DNA from: Thiocystis violacea
GTDB taxonomy: Bacteria; Pseudomonadota; Gammaproteobacteria; Chromatiales; Chromatiaceae
Assembly (NCBI RefSeq): GCF_016583575.1
Contig: NZ_NRRG01000005.1
Span: 62,001 to 126,000 of the forward strand
DNA: 64,000 nucleotides
Direction of reading: 5' to 3'
Part shown: one piece after another, positions 17,052 through 24,972 of the stretch
How the letters are laid out: every line of letters starts with the position of its first letter
Numbering within the stretch: position 1 is the first letter of the stretch
The notes under the pieces: model-generated
The model's database searches: none
What the model saw: the letters and a program-made list of their open reading frames with translations, nothing else
What the model was told of the DNA's origin: nothing
Program-made: the position numbers and the translations under genes

Positions 17052-19634
17052 ATGACTATTAAAACACTTATCTTCCGGCTTTTGCGACGGATCCCCATGC
17101 CCTGGATCGCGATCGTCATCGGTCTGGTCGCGGGTTTCGCCATCTGGAGCCTCCTGGATATGATCCAGAGCCGTCAGGTCGACAAAATCTTCAGCCAGGA
17201 ACTTCAGGTCCAACTCGACCTGCGGGCGCGCGAAAGTCTGATCCGCTTCGACCGCTATGTCTCCAGCTATGGGGCGACGACCCGCCTGCTCGCCAATTAC
17301 CGCCGGCTCTCCGAGTATCTGGAGCCGCTGTTCTGGGCCGAGGACGAGGCGGCGGCCCCGGTCGTCTACAAGGATTTCCGCCCGCTCTGGCTGCCCGATT
17401 TCTTCGAGCGGGATGCCCTCACGCCCCCCAGTCACGTTCTGCTGACCGATCCGCGCGGCCAGGTGCGCGAGATCTTCCAGGCCGGCGCGGAGCCGGTGCC
17501 GGTGGAGATCGCGACCCAGGTGCCGACGCGATTCCTGGCCGAGCGCGAGGTCCGGACCGTGACCGGGCGGATCGGCGAGCGGCTCTATCTGCTCGCGAGC
17601 GACGCGGCCGAGGACGCGGGCGGCTATCACATGGGCTATCTGGTGGTGCTGGTCCCCGTCGATGCCGCCTTTCTGGCCGCCTCGCAACGCGGACTCGACG
17701 TCGGACGCGCGGCCGTGGCGCTGGTCGACAGCGACGATCAACGGATCCTGGCCAGTCTCGACGCGGACGCCATCGAGCCGGACAGCCTGCTGGGCGATTG
17801 GAACGACACCTATGTCATCACCTCGCAGTCGCTTCCCGAGTACGAGGGGTCGGACTCCAATCTGCTGTTCGCGACCTTCGTTCCCCATGCGAGCGTGGAG
17901 AAGATGTCGCGCCATGTGCGCATCTTCGAGCGGCGCCAGCGTTTCTTCGCGGCGGCGGTGTTCGTGGTCGTGTTCACGGCGGTCATCTATCTCGTCTCCT
18001 CGCGGCTGAACAAGGTTCTCAAGCGCATGACCCGGTTCTCCCAGCGGGCGCTCGGGATCCCCGAGCCGGGCTTCCATCGCGCCGGCAATCAACTGGTGCT
18101 GCTGGAGGATTGGATCCAGCATTTCACCCACCTGGTGCTGACCGCCCGCGAGGAGATGAGCCAGCGGCATCAGGCCGCGCTGCGCGAGAGCGAGGCGCTC
18201 AAGGCGGCGATGATGGAGGCGTCGCTGGATGCCATCGTCACCCTGGACCACAGCGGGCGCGTCATCGAATACAATCCGGCGGCGGAACGGCTGTTCGGCC
18301 TGGGGCGGCCCTTCGCGATCGGCTCCATCTTCACCGAACGCTTCCTGCCCGATGTCGCCCGCGCGGCCTTCAAGCGTCTGCTCGATCGCTCCCGGCATCT
18401 GCATCGCGAGCCACTGGGACGGGGCGAGCTGATCGCGCTGCGCGCCGACGGATCCGAGGTTCCAGTGGAGATCTCCATTGCCCCCATCGATCGCGTCGAC
18501 GAACGTTTCTTCACCCTTTATATCCATAACATCAGCAGTCGCAAGCGCGCGGAACAGGAGATCAAGAGCCTCGCCCGTTTCGCCAGCGAGAGTCCGAACC
18601 CCATCCTGCGCGTCACGGCGGCCGGCCTCATCGTCTACGCCAACAACGCCAGCCGCCCGTTGCTGCGGGCCTGGGGGGCCGAGTCGGGGGAAAGCCTGCC
18701 GGAGGAGTGGGGCGCGACGGTCGCGAGTGCCCTGGAGATCGGCCAGCCGCTGGAGCGTGAACTCGATGTCTTCGGGCAGCTTTACTCCCTCTTGTTCGCG
18801 CCGATCCGCGACCTCGGCTACGTGAACATCTACGCGCGCGACATCACGGCGGTGCGCCGGGCCGAGCAGGAGTCCCGCCAGCACCAGGCCGAGCTGGTTC
18901 ATGTCTGCCGCCTGAGCACCATGGGCGAGGTCGCGACCGGGATGGCGCACGAGCTGAATCAGCCGCTCTCGGCCATCGTCAACTATGCCAACGGCTGCAC
19001 GCGCCGCCTGCAAAGCGGGCTCGGGCAGACCGACGAGCTGATCGGCGCGATGAACCAGATCACCGCCCAGGCCAAGCGCGCCAGCGAGATCATCAAGCGG
19101 CTGCGCGCCCTGGTCGGCAAGCAGCCGCCCACCCGGGCGCCGGCGGATCTGAATCATCTGGTGCGCGAGGTCTGCTCCTTCCTGGAGTTCGAGACGAGCC
19201 GGATCGGGGTTCAGATCGAGCTGGACCTGGACCCGAACGAGATTCCGGTGTGCGTCGATCTGGTCCAGGTCGAGCAGGTGCTGCTCAACCTGGTCGGCAA
19301 CGCGCTCGACGCCCTGGAGGAACGTCCGGAGGACGGGCGCCATCTGCGCCTGCGTACCACCATGGACAGCGAACGGGCGCATGTCGCCGTCGAGGATAGC
19401 GGACCGGGCATCTCGCCGGAGCGCATCCAGGGACTCTTCGATCCCTTCGTGACCACCAAGGACAGCGGCATGGGCATGGGTCTGGCGATCAGTCAGACCA
19501 TCGTCGAAAATCACGAGGGACGTATCTGGGCCGAGTCCAGTCTTGGACAAGGCTCGACCTTTCACATGAGCCTGCCGCTCTCCGCGATCCCGAGGGAGAC
19601 CGAGCAGGCTCGCATCGAATCGCTGGAAACCTAG
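17052..19634 (+). CDS. Membrane PAS sensor histidine kinase (FixL/DctB-like)
   Basis: About 860 residues. There is a membrane helix near residues 14-37, a periplasmic sensor region of some 260 residues, and a second helix near 305-325. Two PAS domains follow (about 375-490 and 505-600). The kinase core has the phospho-His at about residue 633 (GMAHELNQPLSAIVNYAN) and ATP-binding boxes ending in FDPFVTTKDSGMGMGL. The HELNQPL box places it with FixL/TtrS/DctB-type kinases. The signal is unknown. GTG at 17043 is an alternative start. It ends one base before the response regulator. Confidence 0.9.
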   Translation: MTIKTLIFRLLRRIPMPWIAIVIGLVAGFAIWSLLDMIQSRQVDKIFSQELQVQLDLRARESLIRFDRYVSSYGATTRLLANYRRLSEYLEPLFWAEDEAAAPVVYKDFRPLWLPDFFERDALTPPSHVLLTDPRGQVREIFQAGAEPVPVEIATQVPTRFLAEREVRTVTGRIGERLYLLASDAAEDAGGYHMGYLVVLVPVDAAFLAASQRGLDVGRAAVALVDSDDQRILASLDADAIEPDSLLGDWNDTYVITSQSLPEYEGSDSNLLFATFVPHASVEKMSRHVRIFERRQRFFAAAVFVVVFTAVIYLVSSRLNKVLKRMTRFSQRALGIPEPGFHRAGNQLVLLEDWIQHFTHLVLTAREEMSQRHQAALRESEALKAAMMEASLDAIVTLDHSGRVIEYNPAAERLFGLGRPFAIGSIFTERFLPDVARAAFKRLLDRSRHLHREPLGRGELIALRADGSEVPVEISIAPIDRVDERFFTLYIHNISSRKRAEQEIKSLARFASESPNPILRVTAAGLIVYANNASRPLLRAWGAESGESLPEEWGATVASALEIGQPLERELDVFGQLYSLLFAPIRDLGYVNIYARDITAVRRAEQESRQHQAELVHVCRLSTMGEVATGMAHELNQPLSAIVNYANGCTRRLQSGLGQTDELIGAMNQITAQAKRASEIIKRLRALVGKQPPTRAPADLNHLVREVCSFLEFETSRIGVQIELDLDPNEIPVCVDLVQVEQVLLNLVGNALDALEERPEDGRHLRLRTTMDSERAHVAVEDSGPGISPERIQGLFDPFVTTKDSGMGMGLAISQTIVENHEGRIWAESSLGQGSTFHMSLPLSAIPRETEQARIESLET

Positions 19635-19635
19635 G

Positions 19636-20247
19636 ATGACCCCTGACGCAACCGTTTTTGTCGTGGACGATGACCAGGCCATGCGCACCTCGCTGCAATG
19701 GCTGATCGAATCCACGGGTATGTCGGTCAAGACATACGACTCCGCCGACGCCTTTCTGGCCAACTATTACCCCGGACGGGCCGGCTGTCTCCTGCTCGAT
19801 GTACGCATGCCCGGCATGTCCGGGCTGGAACTCCAGGCTTACATGGCGCGCGAGGGCTTTCGATTGCCGGTGATCCTGATCACCGGTCATGGCGACGTCG
19901 CCATGGCGGTGCGGGCCATGAAGGCCGGCGCCCTGGACTTCATCGAAAAGCCCTTCCACGACGAGGATCTGCTGCGCAGCATCCGCCAGGCGCTGGAATA
20001 CGATCAGAAGACGCGGGCCAGCCGTTCCACCAAGGCCGAGATCGCCATGCGGCTCGCCGAGTTGACCCCGCGCGAGCATGAGGTCATGGACATGGTCACC
20101 GACGGCAAATCCAACAAGGAAATCGCCGCCGCGCTCGGAGTCAGCGCCAAGACCGTCGAGGCCCACCGCGCGCGGGTGATGGAGAAGATGCGCGCCGAAT
20201 CGCTCGCGGAACTGGTGCGCATGGCCCTGATCGCCGGGCAGGATTAA
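19636..20247 (+). CDS. FixJ/LuxR-type response regulator
   Basis: A 203-residue regulator. The receiver domain (residues 1-120) has acidic pocket D11-D13, phospho-acceptor D55 (LLLDVRMPGMSG), and Lys in IEKPF. The LuxR-type helix-turn-helix is at about 138-195 (LTPREHEVMDMVTDGKSNKEIA). It is the cognate partner of the kinase immediately upstream (one-base gap) and would activate unknown target genes. Confidence 0.93.
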   Translation: MTPDATVFVVDDDQAMRTSLQWLIESTGMSVKTYDSADAFLANYYPGRAGCLLLDVRMPGMSGLELQAYMAREGFRLPVILITGHGDVAMAVRAMKAGALDFIEKPFHDEDLLRSIRQALEYDQKTRASRSTKAEIAMRLAELTPREHEVMDMVTDGKSNKEIAAALGVSAKTVEAHRARVMEKMRAESLAELVRMALIAGQD

Positions 20248-20293
20248 TCCCGATACCGTTCAATGGGGCGCGGGGTCCGGGTGCGACCAAAAG

Positions 20294-20343
20294 TGAGGCG
20301 TACCGGCCATCATCGGTTGGGGTGAACGGGAGTGAGCCCCAAC
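20294..20343. repeat. Dispersed repeat: 18-bp lead-in plus GTTGGGG palindrome
   Basis: An exact second copy of TGAGGCGTACCGGCCATC (also at 526-543) is followed by a palindrome with outer arms GTTGGGG (from 20316) and CCCCAAC (to 20343) around a GAACGGGAGTGA core. The layout parallels the GTAGGATGGG elements but with a different arm sequence. It lies at the broken end of a vapC remnant. Confidence 0.7.
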
Positions 20344-20368
20344 AGGCTTTTTCTCCGGCGATGGAGCC

Positions 20369-20458
20369 TTGAACGAATTCGGCCAAGCGCCGGGCGTACT
20401 GTTCGGCCTCGGGTTCGTCCAGCAAGAGACAGATCAGCGACGAGGTGTCGATCACCAT
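20369..20458 (-). pseudogene. vapC toxin remnant (PIN domain N-terminus only)
   Basis: The first 30 codons (MVIDTSSLICLLLDEPEAEQ and on to about LAEFVQ) match the start of a PIN-domain ribonuclease, including the first catalytic Asp and the ExEA segment. Homology then stops, the frame runs into the repeat ending at 20294, and the remaining catalytic acids are absent. It lies 16 bases after the antitoxin gene, the normal vapB-vapC order, so this is a decayed toxin. Confidence 0.75.
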
Positions 20459-20474
20459 GCGCGTTGTCGCGGGT

Positions 20475-20744
20475 TCACGCGGGCCAACCGTTGGCGTCAT
20501 AGCCGATGATCTCATCCGCGCTACGCGGATCCTGTTCAGGTGCCGTTGCGCACCGGCGGCTAATGCGCAGCATCGCCGCGCGCCGTTCCTCACGGGTCGG
20601 TGTGGCAGGCGTCACGGGGCCATCAAGCAGGGTTTCCAACAACACCATCACCTCGCGGTCAATGGAGCGATGGTGCTGTCTCGCCTGCTGCTGCAAGCGT
20701 TGATGCAGGGGTTCCGGGACATCGCGCAGGGTGATCGTGGGCAT
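20475..20744 (-). CDS. VapB/FitA-type antitoxin (Arc-like RHH), orphaned
   Basis: An 89-residue protein starting at the ATG at 20744. A ribbon-helix-helix N-terminus, 'MPTITLRDVPEPLHQRL', is followed by 'RQHHRSIDREVMVLLETLL', a pattern typical of FitA-like antitoxins. The C-terminal part ends 'ADEIIGYDANGWPA' and would normally mask a VapC toxin. Its toxin partner immediately downstream is truncated, so it may persist only as a DNA-binding autorepressor or as cross-protection (inference). Confidence 0.8.
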   Translation of the reverse strand: MPTITLRDVPEPLHQRLQQQARQHHRSIDREVMVLLETLLDGPVTPATPTREERRAAMLRISRRCATAPEQDPRSADEIIGYDANGWPA

Positions 20745-20932
20745 GGCTGTTGGTCTCAAGCGTTGGCGGTGAAGGATTCGGGATTCGGGTAGGTCTCCCA
20801 TGGCAGATTGCAGCTCTTAACCCTCATGTGCTCACTTGAAAAGAAGCAAATTCAGTCGTTTAAACGAAAACCCGAGTGCAAGATGTTGTGTTCTGCAAGC
20901 GGCTGACACACAAGACAACGGAGTGAATCGCG

Positions 20933-21340
20933 ATGGACGCGGAAGCTGTCCATGGCTACGACGAGGATCGCCATGTGGTCGAGATCGGTAACCTGCGCGT
21001 GCTGGTGACCGAGCAAGCGGGCGAATGGTTCGCGCAGGGGATCGAAATCGACTATGCCGCGAGCGGTTGGTCATTGGAAGAGGCGCAACGGCACTTTGAG
21101 CGCGGGCTATCGGCCACGGTCGATTTGCACTTGCGGCAATTCGATTCGATCGAACGGCTGTTGAAGTTTGCGCCCGAGAGCGTCTGGAGCCAACTCAAAG
21201 CGCCCCAGGCATTCGATTTCAGTCTGATGACAGTCCATGATCTCTCCACGTTGGGAAGCGGCATGCAACGTCTGCCCTTCGATCGCATCGCCTACCTCCC
21301 CGAGCCGAGAGTCCACCAGGCGCTTACCGCCCAAGGATGA
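20933..21340 (+). CDS. Conserved hypothetical protein
   Basis: A 135-residue acidic protein with a compact first half (RHVVEIGNLRVLVTEQAGEW, then FAQGIEIDYAASG) and a helical middle (SLEEAQRHFERGLSATV). The 'WFAQGIEIDYAASG-S-EEA-RHFERGL' layout is reminiscent of HicB-like antitoxin domains, but I cannot assign it firmly. It overlaps the next, degraded reading frame, so the two probably formed a gene pair. Confidence 0.6.
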   Translation: MDAEAVHGYDEDRHVVEIGNLRVLVTEQAGEWFAQGIEIDYAASGWSLEEAQRHFERGLSATVDLHLRQFDSIERLLKFAPESVWSQLKAPQAFDFSLMTVHDLSTLGSGMQRLPFDRIAYLPEPRVHQALTAQG

Positions 21341-21609
21341 CCCGCACGGCGACATTGAAGGTCGCTTACCGCTAGAAGATGTTCTAACCGTGCTGCGGCG
21401 CCATGACGTGAGCGTCACGACCGAACCCGCCCCGGATGGACCCTCTGCTGTAAGCTCGTTTCCGACGAGGTAGCGGAGGTTCAGTTTCTCCCCGATTCGG
21501 TGGGCGGGGTGATGTCAAGTATCTTGCCCGCAAGTTCGACATCGAGATCGTGGAGTTCCACTACTTCCGTCAGCTTGACGCCCAGCGCGAACAGCCGCCG
21601 TTGCATTGA
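21325..21609 (+). pseudogene. Frameshifted partner gene of the upstream protein
   Basis: Three coding-quality pieces in different frames read as one product: KDDPHGDIEGRLPLEDV onward through LTVLRRHDVSVTTEPAPDG (about 21334-21440), then KLVSDEVAEVQFLPDSVGG (to about 21510), then DVKYLARKFDIEIVEF and on to a stop at 21607-21609. Breaks occur near 21445-21455 and in the GGGCGGGG run near 21507. I do not recognise the family. Its position overlapping the 135-residue gene suggests a two-gene module that has lost its second member. Confidence 0.55.
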
Positions 21610-21650
21610 TCCGCCTTTTCATGATGGGCTGGTTCTCCAAAAAATAAATG

Positions 21651-21699
21651 CGTCCCCTTTTCGCGCGTCCCCTTTTCGCGGATCCGTCCCCTTTTCGCG
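21651..21699. repeat. Three copies of CGTCCCCTTTTCGCG
   Basis: Fifteen-base units at 21651-21665 and 21666-21680 are directly adjacent; the third, at 21685-21699, follows a four-base GATC spacer. The array ends exactly where the homology of the IS66-like fragment begins. Confidence 0.85.
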
Positions 21700-21830
21700 C
21701 GGTTGAGCCGCTCGCGCGCCTCTTTGAGGTCCGCGAACAAGCGCTTGGACAACTCACGCAAAGCCGTGCCGGGCAGTCCATGGAGACGCGCCTCGTCGAG
21801 TTGGCGAAGATCGTGATCGGTCAGGCGCAT
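21699..21830 (-). mobile_element. IS66-type transposase fragment (N-terminus only)
   Basis: Forty-four codons from the ATG at 21830 read MRLTDHDLRQLDEARL through LRELSKRLFADLKEARERLNR. This is the usual beginning of IS66-family TnpC-like transposases in related bacteria, where it is followed by a Ser/Pro-rich linker and the DDE domain. Here the linker and everything after it are missing, replaced by the CGTCCCCTTTTCGCG repeats. It is a non-functional remnant. Confidence 0.6.
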
Positions 21831-21961
21831 CGCGTCGTATCGTCACGATGCTGTCGCCAAGACACGAAACGGCAGGCGATAATGGGGATAAACGGCTACT
21901 GCATATCACGTTTTGCTTCAACCACTATTCCCATAAGTCATATTTCGGGTATACACTCCTG

Positions 21962-22114
21962 ATGCGGCGCGCGGCATCAAAACGTGGCCCGCAGATGGAT
22001 AGCCTGCTGGCCGTTGAAATTCCGGAGGGTTGGCTTGAAGAGCGGTTCGAAGAGTACGAGGAAAAATTTACAACTCTCTGCCCTGCGTGGGTCAATCAGG
22101 ATCAATCATCCTAA
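21962..22114 (+). CDS. Possible small protein
   Basis: A 50-residue frame ending EIPEGWLEERFEEYEEKF and on to NQDQSS, opening with a basic MRRAASKRG segment. The acidic, amphipathic middle is protein-like, but there is no clear ribosome-binding site and no recognised family. An in-frame ATG at 21995 and an upstream one at 21848 are alternatives. Confidence 0.35.
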   Translation: MRRAASKRGPQMDSLLAVEIPEGWLEERFEEYEEKFTTLCPAWVNQDQSS

Positions 22115-22159
22115 ATTGCGTACTTCAGAAAACAAAAAACAGAGAAAGAGGAAATACCA

Positions 22160-22903
22160 ATGAGCGAGACTTGCTTTAATACCCTTTATGTCAAAGGCGA
22201 TAGCGAGAGTGCATCTAAATTTTTTGATCTTATAAACGAGATTTCAGATATTGGTAATTATTTTCTGGATTTAGAGAAAGCACTCGAAGAGACTGAAGCT
22301 GATTTAGATTTGCCATGCTCTTCACAAAGGCCGTGGACTAATACGTTTTCTATAGATGTCGAGGATAAAAAAATTTCATGGGAAGCAAGCAGTTACCCAT
22401 CGATACTTGCTGTATATCAACTCTCGAAAAATTTTCCAGACTTAGATTTTATTCTAGACTTTGATAATACTGAAGAAGAGTTAGTGGGGTATTTCAACAT
22501 ACGCAATGGCGATATCTTGGATCGTCGCCTTGTAGATTTTGATGATGCTTGCCAAACATTATTATCAAATTACGGAAATGAAATAATGTCTTTAAAAAAA
22601 GGAGAGAAAATAGAAGTTGGCATCGGAATGGTTGATATTGAATGCACCGATGAAGAGGATGCGGAAATTGAGATAATCAAAAGATTTGACATTGTCTTCC
22701 AATGTGATTTGTCTCCCAAAATTATTGTTCATGTTCCAAAGGATTACGAGCATATTTCTCTTGATATGGATTTCATGAATAATGAATGGGCATGGGATGA
22801 TATTGAATATTCTGATGATGATGGTAACGAAGCCGTATGTGATAACTCATGCCATAAAGAAATGTGCGTCCATTCGGAAAAGCCATTTCCTCACTATAAA
22901 TGA
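22160..22903 (+). CDS. Unassigned acidic protein in the AT-rich island
   Basis: A 247-residue, strongly acidic protein. The N-terminus (SETCFNTLYVKGDSESASKFF) has the 'N-L-V-GD-xxxxxFF' shape of the ferredoxin-like DUF1281/Api92-type N-terminal domain, but this is only a resemblance. The C-terminus has a Cys/His cluster (CDNSCHKEMCVHSEK) that could bind metal. GAAAGAGGAAA precedes the start. No neighbour clarifies its job. Confidence 0.7.
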   Translation: MSETCFNTLYVKGDSESASKFFDLINEISDIGNYFLDLEKALEETEADLDLPCSSQRPWTNTFSIDVEDKKISWEASSYPSILAVYQLSKNFPDLDFILDFDNTEEELVGYFNIRNGDILDRRLVDFDDACQTLLSNYGNEIMSLKKGEKIEVGIGMVDIECTDEEDAEIEIIKRFDIVFQCDLSPKIIVHVPKDYEHISLDMDFMNNEWAWDDIEYSDDDGNEAVCDNSCHKEMCVHSEKPFPHYK

Positions 22904-22907
22904 ATGG

Positions 22908-23244
22908 ACCATCGCCTAGAAGGCGATGGTATCGAGTAACGGCTAAAGCCGGCGATTTCGGCTCAAGCCGAGGCGGTCCCCGCTGAAGCAGGCTCAAGGC
23001 GAAGGGGACTCCCCATCCGGGGATGGCCTCCCCTTCGATGGGGCAAGCGGAAGCCTGACGATGGCGGCGGTGAACCCTCCTCAGTCGCTTGAACAGGCTG
23101 TCACCCATGTCTCGGCGAGCGCTGAAGTCGCGACGTTGTCGCGTTTGCGCCGCTTCGAGAAAGCACGAACTAAGCCGTCGAGCTTTTTTCATGTTGAAGC
23201 CGCAAAAAATGCTCAAGCTTCCGCCTAAAGGCGGGGGTTTTACC
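22908..23244. mobile_element. Hairpin-rich segment, possible IS200/IS605-type remnant
   Basis: The left end has a perfect ten-base hairpin (ACCATCGCCT, loop AGA, then its complement, 22908-22930) followed by stems built on GGCTAAAGCC and CGGCTCAAGCCG. The right end has CCGCCT-AA-AGGCGG (23221-23234) followed by GGGGTTTTACCCC. Strong terminal hairpins without inverted-repeat ends are typical of IS200/IS605 elements and their omega-RNA regions. No transposase is readable, only short open stretches, so the assignment is tentative. The segment fills the GC-rich gap between two AT-rich genes. Confidence 0.35.
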
Positions 23245-23418
23245 CCTCCCCATTGGAGACAATAAGCAACAGAAAAAATCTGGAGCCTTGCCGGGAGTTT
23301 GGGAACGAACCAACCCTGTACGCGGTGCGCAGACTCGCCGGACTTGGGTTCTCGGTCGTTGATGTTCAATGCTGCCACGCCTAGATGAATTGCAGCCATA
23401 ATTTGAAGGAGATTGGTT

Positions 23419-23589
23419 ATGCCATCAGTAAATGTAAAAATTAAATATTCCTCTACAGGGGGCACTCCAAATGCGACAACGACTACTTCAGTTCAAGTAA
23501 GCTCAAAGACGCCAACAGAATCAGAGGTTTCTGCTGCAATAAAGAAAAAGAATCCTAAATGGAATTTCATCATTCTTGAAATAAAGTAG
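23419..23589 (+). CDS. Small 56-residue protein in the AT-rich island
   Basis: The ATG at 23419 is preceded by GAAGGAG at ideal spacing, one of the strongest ribosome-binding sites in the region. The product starts MPSVNVKIKYSSTGG, has a Thr-rich centre (NATTTTSVQVSS) and ends NPKWNFIILEIK. The pattern of short beta strands around a helix (ESEVSAAIKKK) suggests a compact folded domain. I do not recognise the family. A structured, T-tailed hairpin follows about 50 bases downstream. Confidence 0.65.
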   Translation: MPSVNVKIKYSSTGGTPNATTTTSVQVSSKTPTESEVSAAIKKKNPKWNFIILEIK

Positions 23590-23636
23590 TTGCCTAACAA
23601 CTTGACTTTTCAAGCGGGATTAAGCGGTTAAAGGCC

Positions 23637-23703
23637 GGACCCTGTTGGCATAGCAGAACTTATTCTGTAATGCCGTGCCACAGGCTCTCGGTCCAGTTTT
23701 TTT
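23637..23703 (+). terminator. Nested hairpin with T-tract: terminator or small structured RNA
   Basis: Outer arms GGACC (23637-23641) and GGTCC (23690-23694) enclose a long stem: GGCAT-AG-CAGAA, loop CTTA, then TTCTG-TA-ATGCC (23647-23674). Seven T residues follow at 23697-23703. An alternative pairing, CTGTTGGCA with TGCCACAG, is also possible. It lies between the 56-residue gene and the nuclease-like gene and would terminate transcription of the former; it may also be a stable small RNA. Confidence 0.6.
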
Positions 23704-23752
23704 CGGCTCAATTTTACATTGAATGTTGAGCGCAGAATTAAGGAAGAGTCAC

Positions 23753-24628
23753 ATGAAACTCGAAGCAGTTAGCATCAAGCAATGCATCACACTCAACGAA
23801 AAATGGGTGCAAGATCAAATTGCTGAAGACCCACCCATACTCGGGTTAGGAGACTTAATTTTAAAAGATAAGGAACGCATTCAACAGCATGCCGGGCGTT
23901 TAGACCTGCTTCTACAAGATCCGGAAACCTTGAAGCGATATGAGGTTGAAATCCAGCTTGGCGCAACTGATGAGAGCCACATTATTAGAACAATAGAGTA
24001 TTGGGATATTGAGCGCAAGCGGTATCCACAGTATGAACATGCCGCAGTAATAATTGCTGAAAATATAACCTCGCGATTTTTGAATGTCATTCAGCTATTT
24101 AATGGCACTATACCGTTAATTGCTATAAAGATCACCGCATACAAGGTTGGTAACGAATATGCCTTGACATTCGTCAAGGTATTAGACGAAATGAGCCTTG
24201 GGTTGGTAGATGAGGATGAGCCGATTTCAGAACCTACTGACAGGGCGTTTTGGGAAACCAAGCGAGGAACCACTAAGACATTGCAGTTAACGGATTCATT
24301 ATTAGCCCTTGTAAAAAAAGTCGAACCAAGGGCAGCTTTGAAATACAACAAACATTATATTGGTATCGAAGTAAATGGAATTGCTCGTAATTTTGTGACT
24401 TTTATGCCGCGAAAAGCTCATGTTATTATGACAATAAAGCTACCAAAAACAGATGAAACCGATTCGCTTTTAGATGAAGTTGCGTTGCAAAAATTAAACT
24501 ATGAAAATCAGTGGCGCCAATATCGGATCAAGCTTGACTTGCTTGCCAATGCCGACGATGAAAAGCAAAAAGAAGCGATATTAAATCTAGTCAAAGAAGC
24601 AAACGAAAACTTCGGTGGCAGCTTCTAA
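23753..24628 (+). CDS. PD-(D/E)xK nuclease-like protein with possible DUF5655 C-terminus
   Basis: A 291-residue protein. The N-terminal half contains 'HAGRLDLLLQD' followed about ten residues later by 'YEVEIQLG' and then a helix 'ESHIIRTIEYWDIERKRYP'. This spacing and these acidic residues resemble a PD-(D/E)xK nuclease core with Gln replacing the usual Lys. The C-terminal half has 'YIGIEVNGIARNFVTFMPRKAHVIMTIKL', similar to the DUF5655 fold. The start at 23753 follows AAGGAAGAG. The role is unknown; a DNA-cleaving or defence function is inferred from the fold resemblance only. Confidence 0.65.
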   Translation: MKLEAVSIKQCITLNEKWVQDQIAEDPPILGLGDLILKDKERIQQHAGRLDLLLQDPETLKRYEVEIQLGATDESHIIRTIEYWDIERKRYPQYEHAAVIIAENITSRFLNVIQLFNGTIPLIAIKITAYKVGNEYALTFVKVLDEMSLGLVDEDEPISEPTDRAFWETKRGTTKTLQLTDSLLALVKKVEPRAALKYNKHYIGIEVNGIARNFVTFMPRKAHVIMTIKLPKTDETDSLLDEVALQKLNYENQWRQYRIKLDLLANADDEKQKEAILNLVKEANENFGGSF

Positions 24629-24685
24629 AAATAGACTCCAATTCCAAAATCACACCCCGAATAGATATGAGAAATTGAGTATTCG

Positions 24686-24907
24686 ATGAGTGAAAAATTA
24701 GTCATTACTCTTGACGAAGATATAACTAAAAAATACTTGGCGGAAGCGGCCAAAAAAACCCAAGCTGAAATTAACGCAGATTGCTTGCCTTCCGGAGCTA
24801 GTCTACGTATTGATATATGCTCACCTTTTGGAAATTTATTGTATTTAAATGTTAATGGAGAATGGGAAGAAATCGGTGAGGTTGTAGTAGACTTAAAAGC
24901 AATTTAA
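24686..24907 (+). CDS. Small unassigned protein
   Basis: A 73-residue protein beginning SEKLVITLDEDITKKYL, with a helix AEAAKKTQAEINADC and a C-terminal strand-rich part (LLYLNVNGEWEEIGEVVVDL). It looks like a compact alpha/beta domain. No family recognised. It is 57 bases after the nuclease-like gene on the same strand, so possibly co-transcribed. Confidence 0.55.
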   Translation: MSEKLVITLDEDITKKYLAEAAKKTQAEINADCLPSGASLRIDICSPFGNLLYLNVNGEWEEIGEVVVDLKAI

Positions 24908-24972
24908 CCAGTCGTCAATCTGCTCGCTTGATTTTATAGGTAAAAGCAGATTAAAAATAAAGGCAAAAAGAT

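Noticed and set aside
16986-19763. Very long minus-strand open frame opposite the sensor kinase, continuous with the RDD gene
   Set aside because: The opposite strand encodes a clear PAS histidine kinase with all motifs; the minus frame has biased, repetitive composition (GC-rich third-position shadow). Only its last 151 codons are real, the RDD protein.
22773-23465. 230-codon minus-strand frame across the hairpin-rich segment
   Set aside because: It covers hairpins and the antisense of two better-supported genes, with no recognisable domain.
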